Positions 26,189-34,226 of a stretch of 64,000 nucleotides of DNA are shown in pieces. Numbering within the stretch: the first letter of the stretch is position 1; every line of letters begins with the position of its first letter. The translations under genes were made by a program, and so were the position numbers. Location: positions 1-64,000 of the forward strand of contig CAVIFY010000001.1 in the NCBI GenBank assembly GCA_963642245.1. Direction: 5' to 3'. This stretch comes from CAG-217 sp963642245. GTDB lineage: Bacteria; Bacillota; Clostridia; Oscillospirales; Acutalibacteraceae. Under the pieces are notes generated by a model that saw only the letters and a program-made list of their open reading frames with translations, did no database searches and was not told where the DNA came from.

Positions 26189-27315
26189 ATACGCCAAAAG
26201 ACCGGTGCACCGGTTGTACTGCTTGCGTGGCTGCGTGCCCCACAAGCTGTTTGCAAATGGAGCGGGACAAGGAGGGCTTTTTCTATCCGGTGATAGACAA
26301 AACGGCCTGTATCAATTGTGACCGTTGCAACCGGGTTTGCCCGGCGCAAAAGCCGTTGCCGGTGAATGATAAGGAACCCCTTTGCTACGCCGCCATTTCA
26401 CGGCAAGATCGGCAGCGGGCGCAAAGCTCCTCCGGCGGCGTGTTCTCCCTTTTGGCGGTGAAAGTGCTGGAGCAGGGCGGCGCGGTCTACGGTGCGGTCA
26501 TGGAGCCGGATCTGACGGTGCGCCATCTGCGCATTACGAATACTGACGATCTGCCCCGACTGATGGGCAGCAAATATGTGCAAAGCCGGATGGGCGATTG
26601 CTTTGCCCGGGTGCGCCGGGACCTGGCCGCGGGCAGGGGCGTGCTGTTCTCCGGCACCGGCTGCCAGGTGCAAGGGCTGCTGGGTTATTTAGGCGGGCCA
26701 AAGCCGGGACTATTGACGGTTGATGTGATCTGCCACGGCGTGCCGTCGGAAGCGGTATGGCAGGCCTATGCCAAGGCCATCGGTGCGCAACTGCCTTTGT
26801 CTTTTCGGGACAAATCCACCGGCTGGCAGCAGTATTCCGTGCGGCTGAACGGTACGGCGCACCCATACAGGCAGGACCCATATATGCGCCTGTTCCTGTC
26901 CGATGTGATCCTGCGCCCGTCCTGCTATCATTGCCCGGCCAAGGGCGCAAACCGTGTGTCGGACCTGACCTTGGCGGATTTTTGGGGGATCCAAAATGTG
27001 GACCCGGATATGTTCGATGATAAGGGCGCCTCGTTGGTGCTGGTGCACAGCGCTGCCGGGGAACAAGCCTTGGCGCAGATCCGGCCGGATCTGGTGCTGA
27101 AAGCAGAACCGGTCGAGTTAGCCTTAGCCGGGAACCCCAGCGCGCTGCATTCTGCCGTAGAGCCAAAAGCGCGCGCCGCGTTCTTTGCGGAATTTGAAAA
27201 ACGGCAAGGGAATTTGGACTACGGGCGAGCGGCGGACAAATACTGCCTGTTCTACGGCAAAAGCGTAAAGCAAAAGGCGGTTGCCTGTGCCAAAAAGCTG
27301 CTGGGCAGGGGATAA
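26182..27315 (+). CDS. Coenzyme F420 hydrogenase/dehydrogenase beta-subunit family iron-sulfur protein
   Basis: I place the start at TTG 26182, 8 bases after GGAGG. GTG 26173 is also in frame but overlaps that ribosome site. The roughly 377-residue protein opens with two 4Fe-4S ferredoxin motifs (CTGCTACVAACP and CINCDRCNRVCP). FrhB-type blocks follow: SSSGGVFSLLA, GSKYVQSRMGD, FSGTGCQVQGLLGYL, DVICHGVPSEAVW and LTLADFWGIQN. In polysaccharide clusters this family commonly sits beside pyruvyl transferases; its redox partner and substrate there are not known. It is the last gene of the cluster. Confidence 0.85.
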   Translation: MLNTPKDRCTGCTACVAACPTSCLQMERDKEGFFYPVIDKTACINCDRCNRVCPAQKPLPVNDKEPLCYAAISRQDRQRAQSSSGGVFSLLAVKVLEQGGAVYGAVMEPDLTVRHLRITNTDDLPRLMGSKYVQSRMGDCFARVRRDLAAGRGVLFSGTGCQVQGLLGYLGGPKPGLLTVDVICHGVPSEAVWQAYAKAIGAQLPLSFRDKSTGWQQYSVRLNGTAHPYRQDPYMRLFLSDVILRPSCYHCPAKGANRVSDLTLADFWGIQNVDPDMFDDKGASLVLVHSAAGEQALAQIRPDLVLKAEPVELALAGNPSALHSAVEPKARAAFFAEFEKRQGNLDYGRAADKYCLFYGKSVKQKAVACAKKLLGRG

Positions 27316-27346
27316 AGCCACTGAAAAATGCAATAAATGACGTATA

Positions 27347-27373
27347 TTAGCACTCTTGCGAAAAGAGTGCTAA
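27347..27373 (+). promoter_or_regulatory. CIRCE operator (HrcA binding site), perfect consensus
   Basis: TTAGCACTC, nine spacer bases and GAGTGCTAA form an exact match to the CIRCE inverted repeat, the operator of the heat-shock repressor HrcA. It lies 214 bases upstream of hsp20. A weak promoter (TTGCGA 27356-27361, 17 bases, TATCTT 27379-27384) would overlap the operator so that HrcA blocks RNA polymerase. The promoter call is tentative; the operator is unambiguous. Confidence 0.95.
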
Positions 27374-27587
27374 TTGTTTATCTTTTGTTCACACATTATT
27401 CATAAATAGGGTTTATAGTAAGAATTGTTCCAAGGGAGGAACGAGAGAGACGATGTGCCGCAGGTGCACCGGCAGACGAAAGGAGTTGGTACCCATGGGT
27501 AGCAACACAGCGCAGTCGGCAACTTGATCTTACCGAATCTGCATGGAAGTTGGCAACATTTTGAATTTCATTTTGGAGGTAACAGAT
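27374..27587 (+). promoter_or_regulatory. Long structured 5' leader of hsp20
   Basis: About 200 bases without a clear large gene separate CIRCE from hsp20. The stretch holds a stem TGCCG/CGGCA (27455-27472), a 10-bp stem with one mismatch (27485-27494 with 27497-27506) and a CAACTT/AAGTTG pairing. A possible 24-codon frame runs 27453-27527, with GGGAGGA about 12 bases upstream. A thermosensing or leader-peptide role is possible but unproven. Confidence 0.4.
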
Positions 27588-28037
27588 ATGCTGAATCGTA
27601 GAAATAATCACGCAATGACCACTTATGATCCCTTTAGAGAGATGGATAACTTTGAGCGCCACTTTTTTGAGGATCCCTTTGGGGTGTTCTTCAGTGACGA
27701 CAGCCAGTCCGCCTTTAAGACGGATATTACCGATGAGGGCGACGCTTACAAATTGGAAGCGGACCTGCCCGGATTTGATAAGAAAGACATTCATGTGGAC
27801 ATTAACGGCGATAGAATGACCGTGAGTGCCCAGCGCCACTCCGAGTATGAGGAGAAGGACAAGAAAGGCAAGTACATTCGTTCCGAGCGTTCTTATGGTA
27901 CTTACAGCCGCAGTTTTGATGTAAGCGGTGTAGATACCGACGGTATTAAGGGCGGCTACAAGGACGGCGTGCTGACCTTGACCTTGCCTAAGAAAGCGCC
28001 TGAGACCCCTACGGGCCACAGAATCGAGCTGGAATAA
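27588..28037 (+). CDS. Small heat-shock protein, Hsp20/alpha-crystallin family
   Basis: ATG 27588 has TTGGAGGT at 7-base spacing and gives 149 residues. An upstream in-frame ATG at 27543 lacks such a site. After an N-terminal region rich in Phe and Asp (DPFREMDNFERHFFEDPFGV), the alpha-crystallin domain follows from about residue 40. It includes YKLEADLPGFDKKDIHVDI, YIRSERSYGTYSRSFDV and GGYKDGVLTLTLPKK. The protein is an ATP-independent holdase that keeps unfolding proteins soluble. The perfect CIRCE upstream predicts HrcA control. Confidence 0.93.
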   Translation: MLNRRNNHAMTTYDPFREMDNFERHFFEDPFGVFFSDDSQSAFKTDITDEGDAYKLEADLPGFDKKDIHVDINGDRMTVSAQRHSEYEEKDKKGKYIRSERSYGTYSRSFDVSGVDTDGIKGGYKDGVLTLTLPKKAPETPTGHRIELE

Positions 28038-28127
28038 CCGTTTACGCCCCCGGGCGCAGATAGACGCTGTCGGCGGAGTTTCCCCTTTCTTTTCTCATAA
28101 CAGTACCCATACACCGACAGCAAAAAG

Positions 28128-28167
28128 CCGGCGGCGGACCGAAAGGCCCACCGCCGGTGTTTTTTGT
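28128..28167. terminator. Bidirectional terminator between hsp20 and the convergent glycosyltransferase
   Basis: The stem CCGGCGG (28128-28134) pairs with CCGCCGG (28151-28157). A T run lies on the right and an A run on the left, so it can end transcripts from both sides. Confidence 0.85.
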
Positions 28168-28175
28168 TTATGTGT

Positions 28176-29351
28176 TTATTGCTTGGATTTGAAGTTGTCG
28201 ATCACCACATGGTAGCGGTCATAGGCGCGGCGCACTGCGTCGTCCCAGCTGATGTAAATTTCGTTCTGTGCGGCCTTGCCCACCCGGTGCAGGTAGTCCT
28301 TGTGGTGCATAATTTGTTGCAGGCGCACGGCAATGCTGTGGGCGCTCTCCAGGCAAAGGAAGCCGTTGCGATCGTCTGTAATACCCTCGGCGGCGCAGCT
28401 GCCGGCCACCAGCAGACTGGGGGTGGCGCAGGAGGCAGCCTCACGGACCACCAGGCCGTTGGTGTCAAACACAGAGGGGAACAGCAGCAGATCGGAAATG
28501 CCGTAATAGCCCTGAATTTCCGCCCGGTCCAGCACCTTGCCGGTGTAGATCACTTTGTCCGCCAGGCCCAGCTTGCGAAAATACTTTTGAATGGCATTTT
28601 CGTTTGCGCCAAAGCCTACCATCAGCAGCCGAAAGTCCTCGCCCCGCTCTTTTAGAATTTTGCAGGCGTCCAGGATCAGGCGAATGTTCTTGTACCAGAT
28701 CATACGACCCACATAGATAAACACCGGCACCCCGTCGGGAATGTTGTGCTTGCGGCGGATCATATCCACCTGGGACCGGGGCACATCGACCTTGGGCATA
28801 TCGCAGCCGTTGGGCATGACCACATAGTCGCCCTGATAGCCAAAGCGGCGCAGGCTGTCCACAGTGCCCTCGCTGGTGACCCATACCTCGTCGGCAGCGC
28901 TGATGTTCTTTAGCATAAAGTTGTAGGCATAGTCCTTGGCGGGCTTGCCGGGAATGCAGCGGTCAAAGTCGTACTCATACTTGGTGTGGTAGGTGAGTAC
29001 CGTAGGAATGGGGTGCAGCTGCGCCACCCGCTTAAAGTAGTAGCTGGTAGCCAAGGGGCAGTGGGAGTGGAGCAGATCAAAGTGCCGGTCAATAATGGCC
29101 TGGTGCAGCTCCGGCTTAAAGGGCCAGCCCACGCTGTACCCCTCCTTGGTGGGGATCCACCAGCTTTTGTAGCGGAAGATCTCGTAAGGATATTTGTAGT
29201 CCTGCTGGTTGGGGTTCTTGGGGGTGACGATCACCGCCTCGCCCAGGCCCTGGTTGATCTTCTCCGCATAGCTTTGGGCCACATTGCTGATCCCGTCCGT
29301 GGTGGGGGGGAATGCATCCGTGCCGATGGCGATTTTTAATTTATCGTTCAA
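28176..29351 (-). CDS. Glycosyltransferase family 4 (glycolipid-type)
   Basis: The preferred start is TTG 29351, about 6 bases after CAGGTGA on the minus strand. An in-frame TTG at 29372 would add seven residues. The 391-residue GT-B protein has IAIGTDAFPPTTDGISNVAQ, LLHSHCPLATSYYFKRVAQ and VLTYHTKYEYDFDRCIPGKP, with a donor segment LLFPSVFDTNGLVVREAASC. The pattern resembles the transferases that make glucosyl-diacylglycerols or teichoic-acid anchors in Firmicutes. It is a single-gene unit outside the polysaccharide cluster, so a membrane-glycolipid role is plausible but inferred. Confidence 0.85.
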   Translation of the reverse strand: MNDKLKIAIGTDAFPPTTDGISNVAQSYAEKINQGLGEAVIVTPKNPNQQDYKYPYEIFRYKSWWIPTKEGYSVGWPFKPELHQAIIDRHFDLLHSHCPLATSYYFKRVAQLHPIPTVLTYHTKYEYDFDRCIPGKPAKDYAYNFMLKNISAADEVWVTSEGTVDSLRRFGYQGDYVVMPNGCDMPKVDVPRSQVDMIRRKHNIPDGVPVFIYVGRMIWYKNIRLILDACKILKERGEDFRLLMVGFGANENAIQKYFRKLGLADKVIYTGKVLDRAEIQGYYGISDLLLFPSVFDTNGLVVREAASCATPSLLVAGSCAAEGITDDRNGFLCLESAHSIAVRLQQIMHHKDYLHRVGKAAQNEIYISWDDAVRRAYDRYHVVIDNFKSKQ

Positions 29352-29391
29352 GTTTTCACCTGCTTTTTGCAAAATCTATAAATCGGTGGGC

Positions 29392-29420
29392 ATTATAGCA
29401 CACTTTTTGTCGGTTGTAAA
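29392..29420 (-). promoter_or_regulatory. Sigma-A promoter for the minus-strand GT4 gene
   Basis: On the minus strand TTTACA (29420-29415) and TATAAT (29397-29392) are 17 bases apart. A TGC just before the -10 box makes it an extended -10. The predicted start lies about 35 bases before the gene. Confidence 0.78.
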
Positions 29421-29510
29421 TCGCAGGACAGCCAAATTTACAGTTTGTTTATGCCCGGCGGACAAATCCGGTTGGCCGCCCCAAGAATTTGGAAAAGCGG
29501 CAAAAAAGGC

Positions 29511-29539
29511 TTGCTATCCCGGTCGGCTTTCTATATAAT
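29511..29539 (+). promoter_or_regulatory. Sigma-A promoter for hprK
   Basis: TTGCTA (29511-29516), a 17-base spacer and TATAAT (29534-29539) precede hprK by about 38 bases. GGGAGGGGG serves as ribosome site. Confidence 0.78.
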
Positions 29540-29576
29540 GGTATATGTATAAATACCCAAAGGGAGGGGGAGAAAA

Positions 29577-30542
29577 ATGACCCAGAGCTATTCCGTATCG
29601 CTGGAGAAGATCATCTCGGCCCATAATTTGGAGATCATCTATTTGCCAAAGCCGGCGGACGAGATCTTGATCACCACTAACGAGGTCAACCGTCCGGGGA
29701 TCGTGATGACCGGCTACACGGATTATTTTGACGCCGAGCGGGTCCAGATCCTGGGGTGGACGGAGTTTGGCTTTTTGCTGAATATGGAGCCGGAGAAACG
29801 GCGCCGCGCCCTCCAGTATTGGCTGGCACTGCACCCGGCTGCGGCTGTGGTGACCCGCGGGCTGGACATTCCGGATTATTTCATTGAGGAGTGCAAGGCA
29901 CACCAAGTGCCGCTACTTCGCACCAAGGAGGAGACCTCGCCCTTCCTGGCCACCCTGATCGCCTATCTGAATGCGGAGCTGGCGCCCCGGATCACCCGCC
30001 ACGGCGTGCTGGTGGAGGTGTACGGCGAGGGCGTGCTCATCACCGGCGAAAGCGGCGCTGGCAAAAGCGAGGCGGCGGTAGAGCTGATCAAGCGCGGACA
30101 CCGACTGATCGCCGACGACGCGGTGGAGATCCGCAAGGTCAGCGACAAGACTTTGGTAGGTGCGTCGCCCAGCAACATTCGCCACTTTGTGGAGCTGCGG
30201 GGGATCGGCATTATCAATGCTCGCCGCATTTTCGGTATGGGCGCCGTTAAGAATACGGAGAAGATCGATATGGTCATTCAGCTGGAGGCTTGGGACTCCA
30301 CCAAGGCCTATGACCGGCTGGGGCTGGATAATGAGTACACCCGTATTTTGGACATTCAGGTACCGGTGATCACCGTGCCCATCACCCCCGGGCGGAACCT
30401 GGCGGTGATCGTAGAGACGGCGGCTATGAACAACCGCCAAAAGAAAATGGGCTATAACGCCGCCAAAGAGCTGATGGCCGGTCTGGGTATGGAAGAGATC
30501 GAGCCGGAGGATAAAGAACTGGAGATTTGGAAGAATTCATAA
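29577..30542 (+). CDS. hprK: HPr kinase/phosphorylase
   Basis: The 321-residue bifunctional enzyme phosphorylates Ser46 of HPr (and Crh where present) and reverses the reaction with phosphate. This links glycolytic state to carbon catabolite control. Walker A GESGAGKS lies at residues 157-164, close to the usual position. The HprK signature includes ELRGIGIINARRIFGMGAV and VPITPGRNLAVIVE. An N-terminal DRTGG-like domain has NEVNRPGIVMTGYTDYFD. It starts the hprK-ROK-murB-rapZ-whiA unit. HPr itself is not in the window. Confidence 0.96.
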   Translation: MTQSYSVSLEKIISAHNLEIIYLPKPADEILITTNEVNRPGIVMTGYTDYFDAERVQILGWTEFGFLLNMEPEKRRRALQYWLALHPAAAVVTRGLDIPDYFIEECKAHQVPLLRTKEETSPFLATLIAYLNAELAPRITRHGVLVEVYGEGVLITGESGAGKSEAAVELIKRGHRLIADDAVEIRKVSDKTLVGASPSNIRHFVELRGIGIINARRIFGMGAVKNTEKIDMVIQLEAWDSTKAYDRLGLDNEYTRILDIQVPVITVPITPGRNLAVIVETAAMNNRQKKMGYNAAKELMAGLGMEEIEPEDKELEIWKNS

Positions 30543-30557
30543 CGGAGGATAAAAGAT

Positions 30558-31508
30558 ATGTACAGCTTAGGAATTGACTTGGGGGGCACCAATATTGTCG
30601 CCTCCGTGGTGGACGATCAGTATAACATCATCTCCACTGCAAAGACCAAGACGGACGCGCCGCGCCCGGCCAACGCCATCTTTGACGATGTGGAGAAGGT
30701 GTGCCGCGAGGCCGTGCGGGAGGCTAAGCTCACCATGAGCGACCTGGTGGCCGTAGGTATGGGCTCACCCGGCACCTGCAATGCAGACGGTGTGATCGAG
30801 TTTGCCAACAACCTGGCCTTTAACAATGTACCTGCCCGGGAAATGCTGCAAGAGCGCCTGGGGGTAGACAATGTGTTTGTAGAGAATGACGCCAACTGCG
30901 CTGCGCTGGGCGAGGCGTTTGCCGGCTGCGGCAACGGGTCTAAGAACTTTGTGGCTGTGACCCTGGGCACCGGCGTAGGCAGCGGTATCATTTTGGACGG
31001 CAAGATCGTCAACGGCGTCAACTACGCCGGTGGCGAGTGCGGCCACATGGTCATTATGGTAGACGGCGAGCAGTGCTCCTGCGGCCGTAAGGGCTGCTGG
31101 GAGGCTTATGCGTCCGCTACGGCGCTGATCCGCCAGACCAAGCGGGCGATGGACGATTATCCGGACTCCATTATGCACCGCCTGGCTGCGGAAGAGGGTG
31201 GCGTCAACGGCAAGACCGCATTTGACGCTATGCGCCTGGGCGACATTGCCGGTATTGAAGTGGTGAATAATTACATCAAGTATGTGTCCTGCGGGCTGAT
31301 CAATTTGGTCAACGCCTTGCAGCCGGAGATCATCTGCATTGGCGGCGGTATCTGCAACGAGGGCGACACTTTAATGGAGCCGCTGCGCCGCTATGTACAG
31401 GCAGAGCGTTACAGCATTCACAGCAAAATTCAGACCAAGATCGTAAAGGCACAGCTGGGCAACAACGCCGGTATCATCGGCGCGGCACTGCTGTACCAGG
31501 TGAAATAA
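30558..31508 (+). CDS. ROK-family glucokinase
   Basis: The 316-residue sugar kinase shows the ATP loop LGIDLGGTNIVASVVDD, the catalytic Asp in VENDANCAALGEA, and VTLGTGVGSGIILDGKIVNG. It has the ROK zinc motif with EQCSCGRKGCWEAYAS (Cys-x-Cys-x4-Cys plus an upstream His in GECGHM). Length and motifs match the Firmicutes glucokinases of this family. Placement directly after hprK and 15 bases from its stop suggests coordinated control of sugar entry, and the malQ product (glucose) is a likely substrate. Confidence 0.88.
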   Translation: MYSLGIDLGGTNIVASVVDDQYNIISTAKTKTDAPRPANAIFDDVEKVCREAVREAKLTMSDLVAVGMGSPGTCNADGVIEFANNLAFNNVPAREMLQERLGVDNVFVENDANCAALGEAFAGCGNGSKNFVAVTLGTGVGSGIILDGKIVNGVNYAGGECGHMVIMVDGEQCSCGRKGCWEAYASATALIRQTKRAMDDYPDSIMHRLAAEEGGVNGKTAFDAMRLGDIAGIEVVNNYIKYVSCGLINLVNALQPEIICIGGGICNEGDTLMEPLRRYVQAERYSIHSKIQTKIVKAQLGNNAGIIGAALLYQVK

Positions 31509-32419
31509 TGCAGGGTGATGGCGTGAGAGAACTCCTTGCGGCAGCCCGGGAAATGGGCTGCGACTATCTGGAAAACGAGCCTATGCGCCTGCACACCACC
31601 TTTAAGATCGGCGGCCCGGCGCGGGTGCTGCTGTTTCCGGAGACGGAAGAGCAGATCGCAGCGCTGGTGCAGTGCGCCAAGGCAAACGGCGTGCGGCTGC
31701 TGACCATCGGCAACGGGTCTAACCTGCTGGTGGCAGACAAGGGCATTGACGCGGCGGTGCTGGTGATGGATAAGCACTTTTCTGCCGTAAAGGTGGAGGG
31801 CGATACTATCTATGCCCAGGCCGGTGCGTCCCTGATGAAAGTGTGCCGCACGGCGCTGGAGCACAGCCTGACCGGGCTGGAATTCGCCTACGGTATTCCC
31901 GGCTCCTGCGGGGGCGCGGCGTTTATGAACGCCGGTGCCTACGGCGGCGAGATGAAAGATGTGCTGGTGCGCTGCACCCACATTGACCGGGACGGCAAGG
32001 CGGGTCAGCTGGCAGGGGAGGACCTGCACCTGGCCTACCGCCACAGCGCGTATTATGACAACGGCTGTATCATTACCGGGTTGGAGCTGCACTTGCAGCC
32101 CGGCGATCCGGCGGAGATCAAAGCCAAAATGGACGACCTGATCGGCCGCAGACGAGAGAAACAGCCCATTGAATACCCCAGCGCAGGCTCTACCTTTAAG
32201 CGGCCGCCCGGCCACTTTGCCGGTGCGCTCATTGACCAGTGCGGTCTGCGGGGTACAAGCGTGGGCGGCGCCCAGGTCAGCGAAAAGCACGCGGGCTTTG
32301 TGATCAATACCGGCGGCGCCACCTGTGCCGATGTGCTGGCTCTTTGCAAGCAGTGCAGGGAAACGGTGCTGGCAGAGACCGGCGTAGAATTGGAAATGGA
32401 AATACGAGTAACGGAGTAA
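31508..32419 (+). CDS. murB: UDP-N-acetylmuramate dehydrogenase
   Basis: The 303-residue flavoenzyme reduces UDP-GlcNAc-enolpyruvate to UDP-MurNAc in peptidoglycan synthesis. Visible blocks are HTTFKIGGPARVLLFPETEE and LTIGNGSNLLVADKGI (FAD-binding). They continue with FAYGIPGSCGGAAFMNAGAY, the type II signature YPSAGSTFKRPPGHFAGALI with the proton-donor Ser, and the final Glu in ELEMEIRV. The start shares a base with the glucokinase stop (TAATG). GTG 31523 is an alternative start. Confidence 0.96.
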   Translation: MQGDGVRELLAAAREMGCDYLENEPMRLHTTFKIGGPARVLLFPETEEQIAALVQCAKANGVRLLTIGNGSNLLVADKGIDAAVLVMDKHFSAVKVEGDTIYAQAGASLMKVCRTALEHSLTGLEFAYGIPGSCGGAAFMNAGAYGGEMKDVLVRCTHIDRDGKAGQLAGEDLHLAYRHSAYYDNGCIITGLELHLQPGDPAEIKAKMDDLIGRRREKQPIEYPSAGSTFKRPPGHFAGALIDQCGLRGTSVGGAQVSEKHAGFVINTGGATCADVLALCKQCRETVLAETGVELEMEIRVTE

Positions 32420-32430
32420 GTAAGAATAGA

Positions 32431-33306
32431 ATGGAATTTGTAAACAAGGAACTGATCATCATAACCGGCGTCAGCGGTGCCGGTAAATCCAGCGCCATGG
32501 GCTTTTTAGAGGATGTGGGCTACTACTGCATTGATAATATGCCCCCGGTGCTGCTGCCCACCTTTATCAGCCTGATCGCCAATCGGGAGGAGTACCGCAA
32601 GGTGGCCATCGTGGTGGATGTGCGCTCCAGCGAAGTGTTTGAGGACTTCATCAAGAGCATGAACGACGCCAAGGCCAACTACGGCTATGATGTGAAGATC
32701 ATTTATTTGGATATTAAGACCCCGGTGGCGCTGAAGCGCTATAAGCTCACCCGCCGCAAGCACCCCTATGCGGATCGCTTTAACGGGGATATTGCCGCAG
32801 CGCTGGCGTATGAAAAAGAGATTTTGGCTCCCCTGCGCCTGCGGGCGGACCATGTGATCGACACCTCGGACGCAGCACCCAATCAGCTGCGTACCCGCCT
32901 GGCGCAGATCCTCCTGGGCAGCGACAAGGATATGATGAACATTCATGTGATGTCCTTTGGCTTTAAGCACGGCATTCCCAGCGAGGCGGATTTTGTCATT
33001 GATGTGCGCTGCCTGCCCAACCCCTACTGGGTAGAGGCCCTGCGCAGCAAAACCGGCCTGGATCAGGAAGTGAAGGACTATGTGTTCTCCTTTAAGGAGT
33101 CTGAGGAGCTGCTGCAAAAGCTCATCGGCCTTTTGGATTTCCTGAACCCGCTGTATATCAAAGAGGGCAAGAGCCAGATCGTCTTTGCCATCGGCTGCAC
33201 CGGCGGCAACCACCGCAGCGTGGCTATTGCCGAGGCGCTGAAAGACCATTTTGAATCCCGCTGGGACAATGTGACCGTCCATCATCGGGATATCAACCGA
33301 GGTTGA
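32431..33306 (+). CDS. rapZ: RapZ/YvcJ-family nucleotide-binding protein
   Basis: ATG 32431 gives 291 residues. The frame is also open upstream, but that lies inside murB. Walker A GVSGAGKS is at residues 13-20, followed by SAMGFLEDVGYYCIDNMPP and VVDVRSSEVFEDF. The C-terminal domain has HVMSFGFKHGIPSEADFVID and the signature IGCTGGNHRSVAIAEALKDH. In enteric bacteria RapZ controls glmS mRNA turnover; in Firmicutes YvcJ has GTPase/ATPase activity linked to competence. The gene overlaps the whiA ribosome site. The usual yvcK gene between rapZ and whiA is absent. Confidence 0.93.
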   Translation: MEFVNKELIIITGVSGAGKSSAMGFLEDVGYYCIDNMPPVLLPTFISLIANREEYRKVAIVVDVRSSEVFEDFIKSMNDAKANYGYDVKIIYLDIKTPVALKRYKLTRRKHPYADRFNGDIAAALAYEKEILAPLRLRADHVIDTSDAAPNQLRTRLAQILLGSDKDMMNIHVMSFGFKHGIPSEADFVIDVRCLPNPYWVEALRSKTGLDQEVKDYVFSFKESEELLQKLIGLLDFLNPLYIKEGKSQIVFAIGCTGGNHRSVAIAEALKDHFESRWDNVTVHHRDINRG

Positions 33307-33311
33307 CGCAA

Positions 33312-34199
33312 ATGTCCTTTGCACAGACCGTGAAGGGCGAGTTGATCGACGCCCAATATACAGAAACCTGCTGCCGAAAAGCATTCCTTTACGGAATGTG
33401 CCTTTTCGGCAAAAGTTTTTCCTCCCGTCAGGTGGCGCTGCAAACCCGCATTGCAGAGAAGTACAGCCAGCTGCTGGCGGACATCTGCCGGGTAGAGGCG
33501 GCGGTGGTGCCGTCTCCCGGCGGGCGCAGCTTTACCGTCAGCGTAACGGACGGCAGCGACTGCGCCAAGATACTCAAGACCTTTGCCCACGAGGGCAGCG
33601 GCAGCCTGCGGGTGAATTACGCCAACTTTGACTGCGAGAACTGCCAAAATGCGTTTATCGCCGGGGCGTTCCTGTCTTGCGGCACCGTGTCCAGCCCTAA
33701 GAGCGACTACCATTTGGAATTCACCGTGCCGTACCGGAACCTGGCCGCCAGCTTTGTGACCATGCTGGAGGAAAAGGAATTAAAGCCGGGCACCACCAAC
33801 CGCAAGGGGTATCATATTTTATACTTCAAGGGCAGCGAGGCCATTGAGGACTGCCTGTACCTGATGGGTGCCTCCGGGGCGATGTTTGAGATGATGAATG
33901 TAAAGATCGTCAAGGACATTCGCAATACCGCCAACCGCAAGGCCAACTGCGAGACCGCCAATATTGAGCGTATGGTCCAGGCGGTGCGGGTGCAGCTGGA
34001 CGCCATAGAGAAAATTCGGCGCCTGCGGGGGCTGGAGTATCTCAGCGAGGACTTGCAGGCCATGGCGCGCCTGCGCGAGGAGAACCCGGACAGCTCTTTA
34101 AGCGAGCTGGCAGAGATGAGCGCTCTGTCTCGCAGCGGGGTCAACCACCGGCTGCGGCGCATTGTGGATATTGCCGCCGCGTTGGACGAGAAAGTGTAA
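33312..34199 (+). CDS. whiA: DNA-binding protein WhiA
   Basis: Start ATG 33312 with GAGG about 9 bases upstream gives 295 residues. The N-terminal homing-endonuclease-like domain contains FAQTVKGELIDAQYTETCCR, AFIAGAFLSCGTVSSPKSDY and YHLEFTVPYRNLAASFV. The C-terminal helix-turn-helix has NCETANIERMVQAV and LAEMSALSRSGVNHRLRRIV. WhiA is a division- and sporulation-linked regulator in actinomycetes and affects division in Bacillus. It sits only five bases after rapZ. Confidence 0.95.
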   Translation: MSFAQTVKGELIDAQYTETCCRKAFLYGMCLFGKSFSSRQVALQTRIAEKYSQLLADICRVEAAVVPSPGGRSFTVSVTDGSDCAKILKTFAHEGSGSLRVNYANFDCENCQNAFIAGAFLSCGTVSSPKSDYHLEFTVPYRNLAASFVTMLEEKELKPGTTNRKGYHILYFKGSEAIEDCLYLMGASGAMFEMMNVKIVKDIRNTANRKANCETANIERMVQAVRVQLDAIEKIRRLRGLEYLSEDLQAMARLREENPDSSLSELAEMSALSRSGVNHRLRRIVDIAAALDEKV

Positions 34200-34226
34200 T
34201 TACCAGCGAAAGAAAAAGGAAACTCA

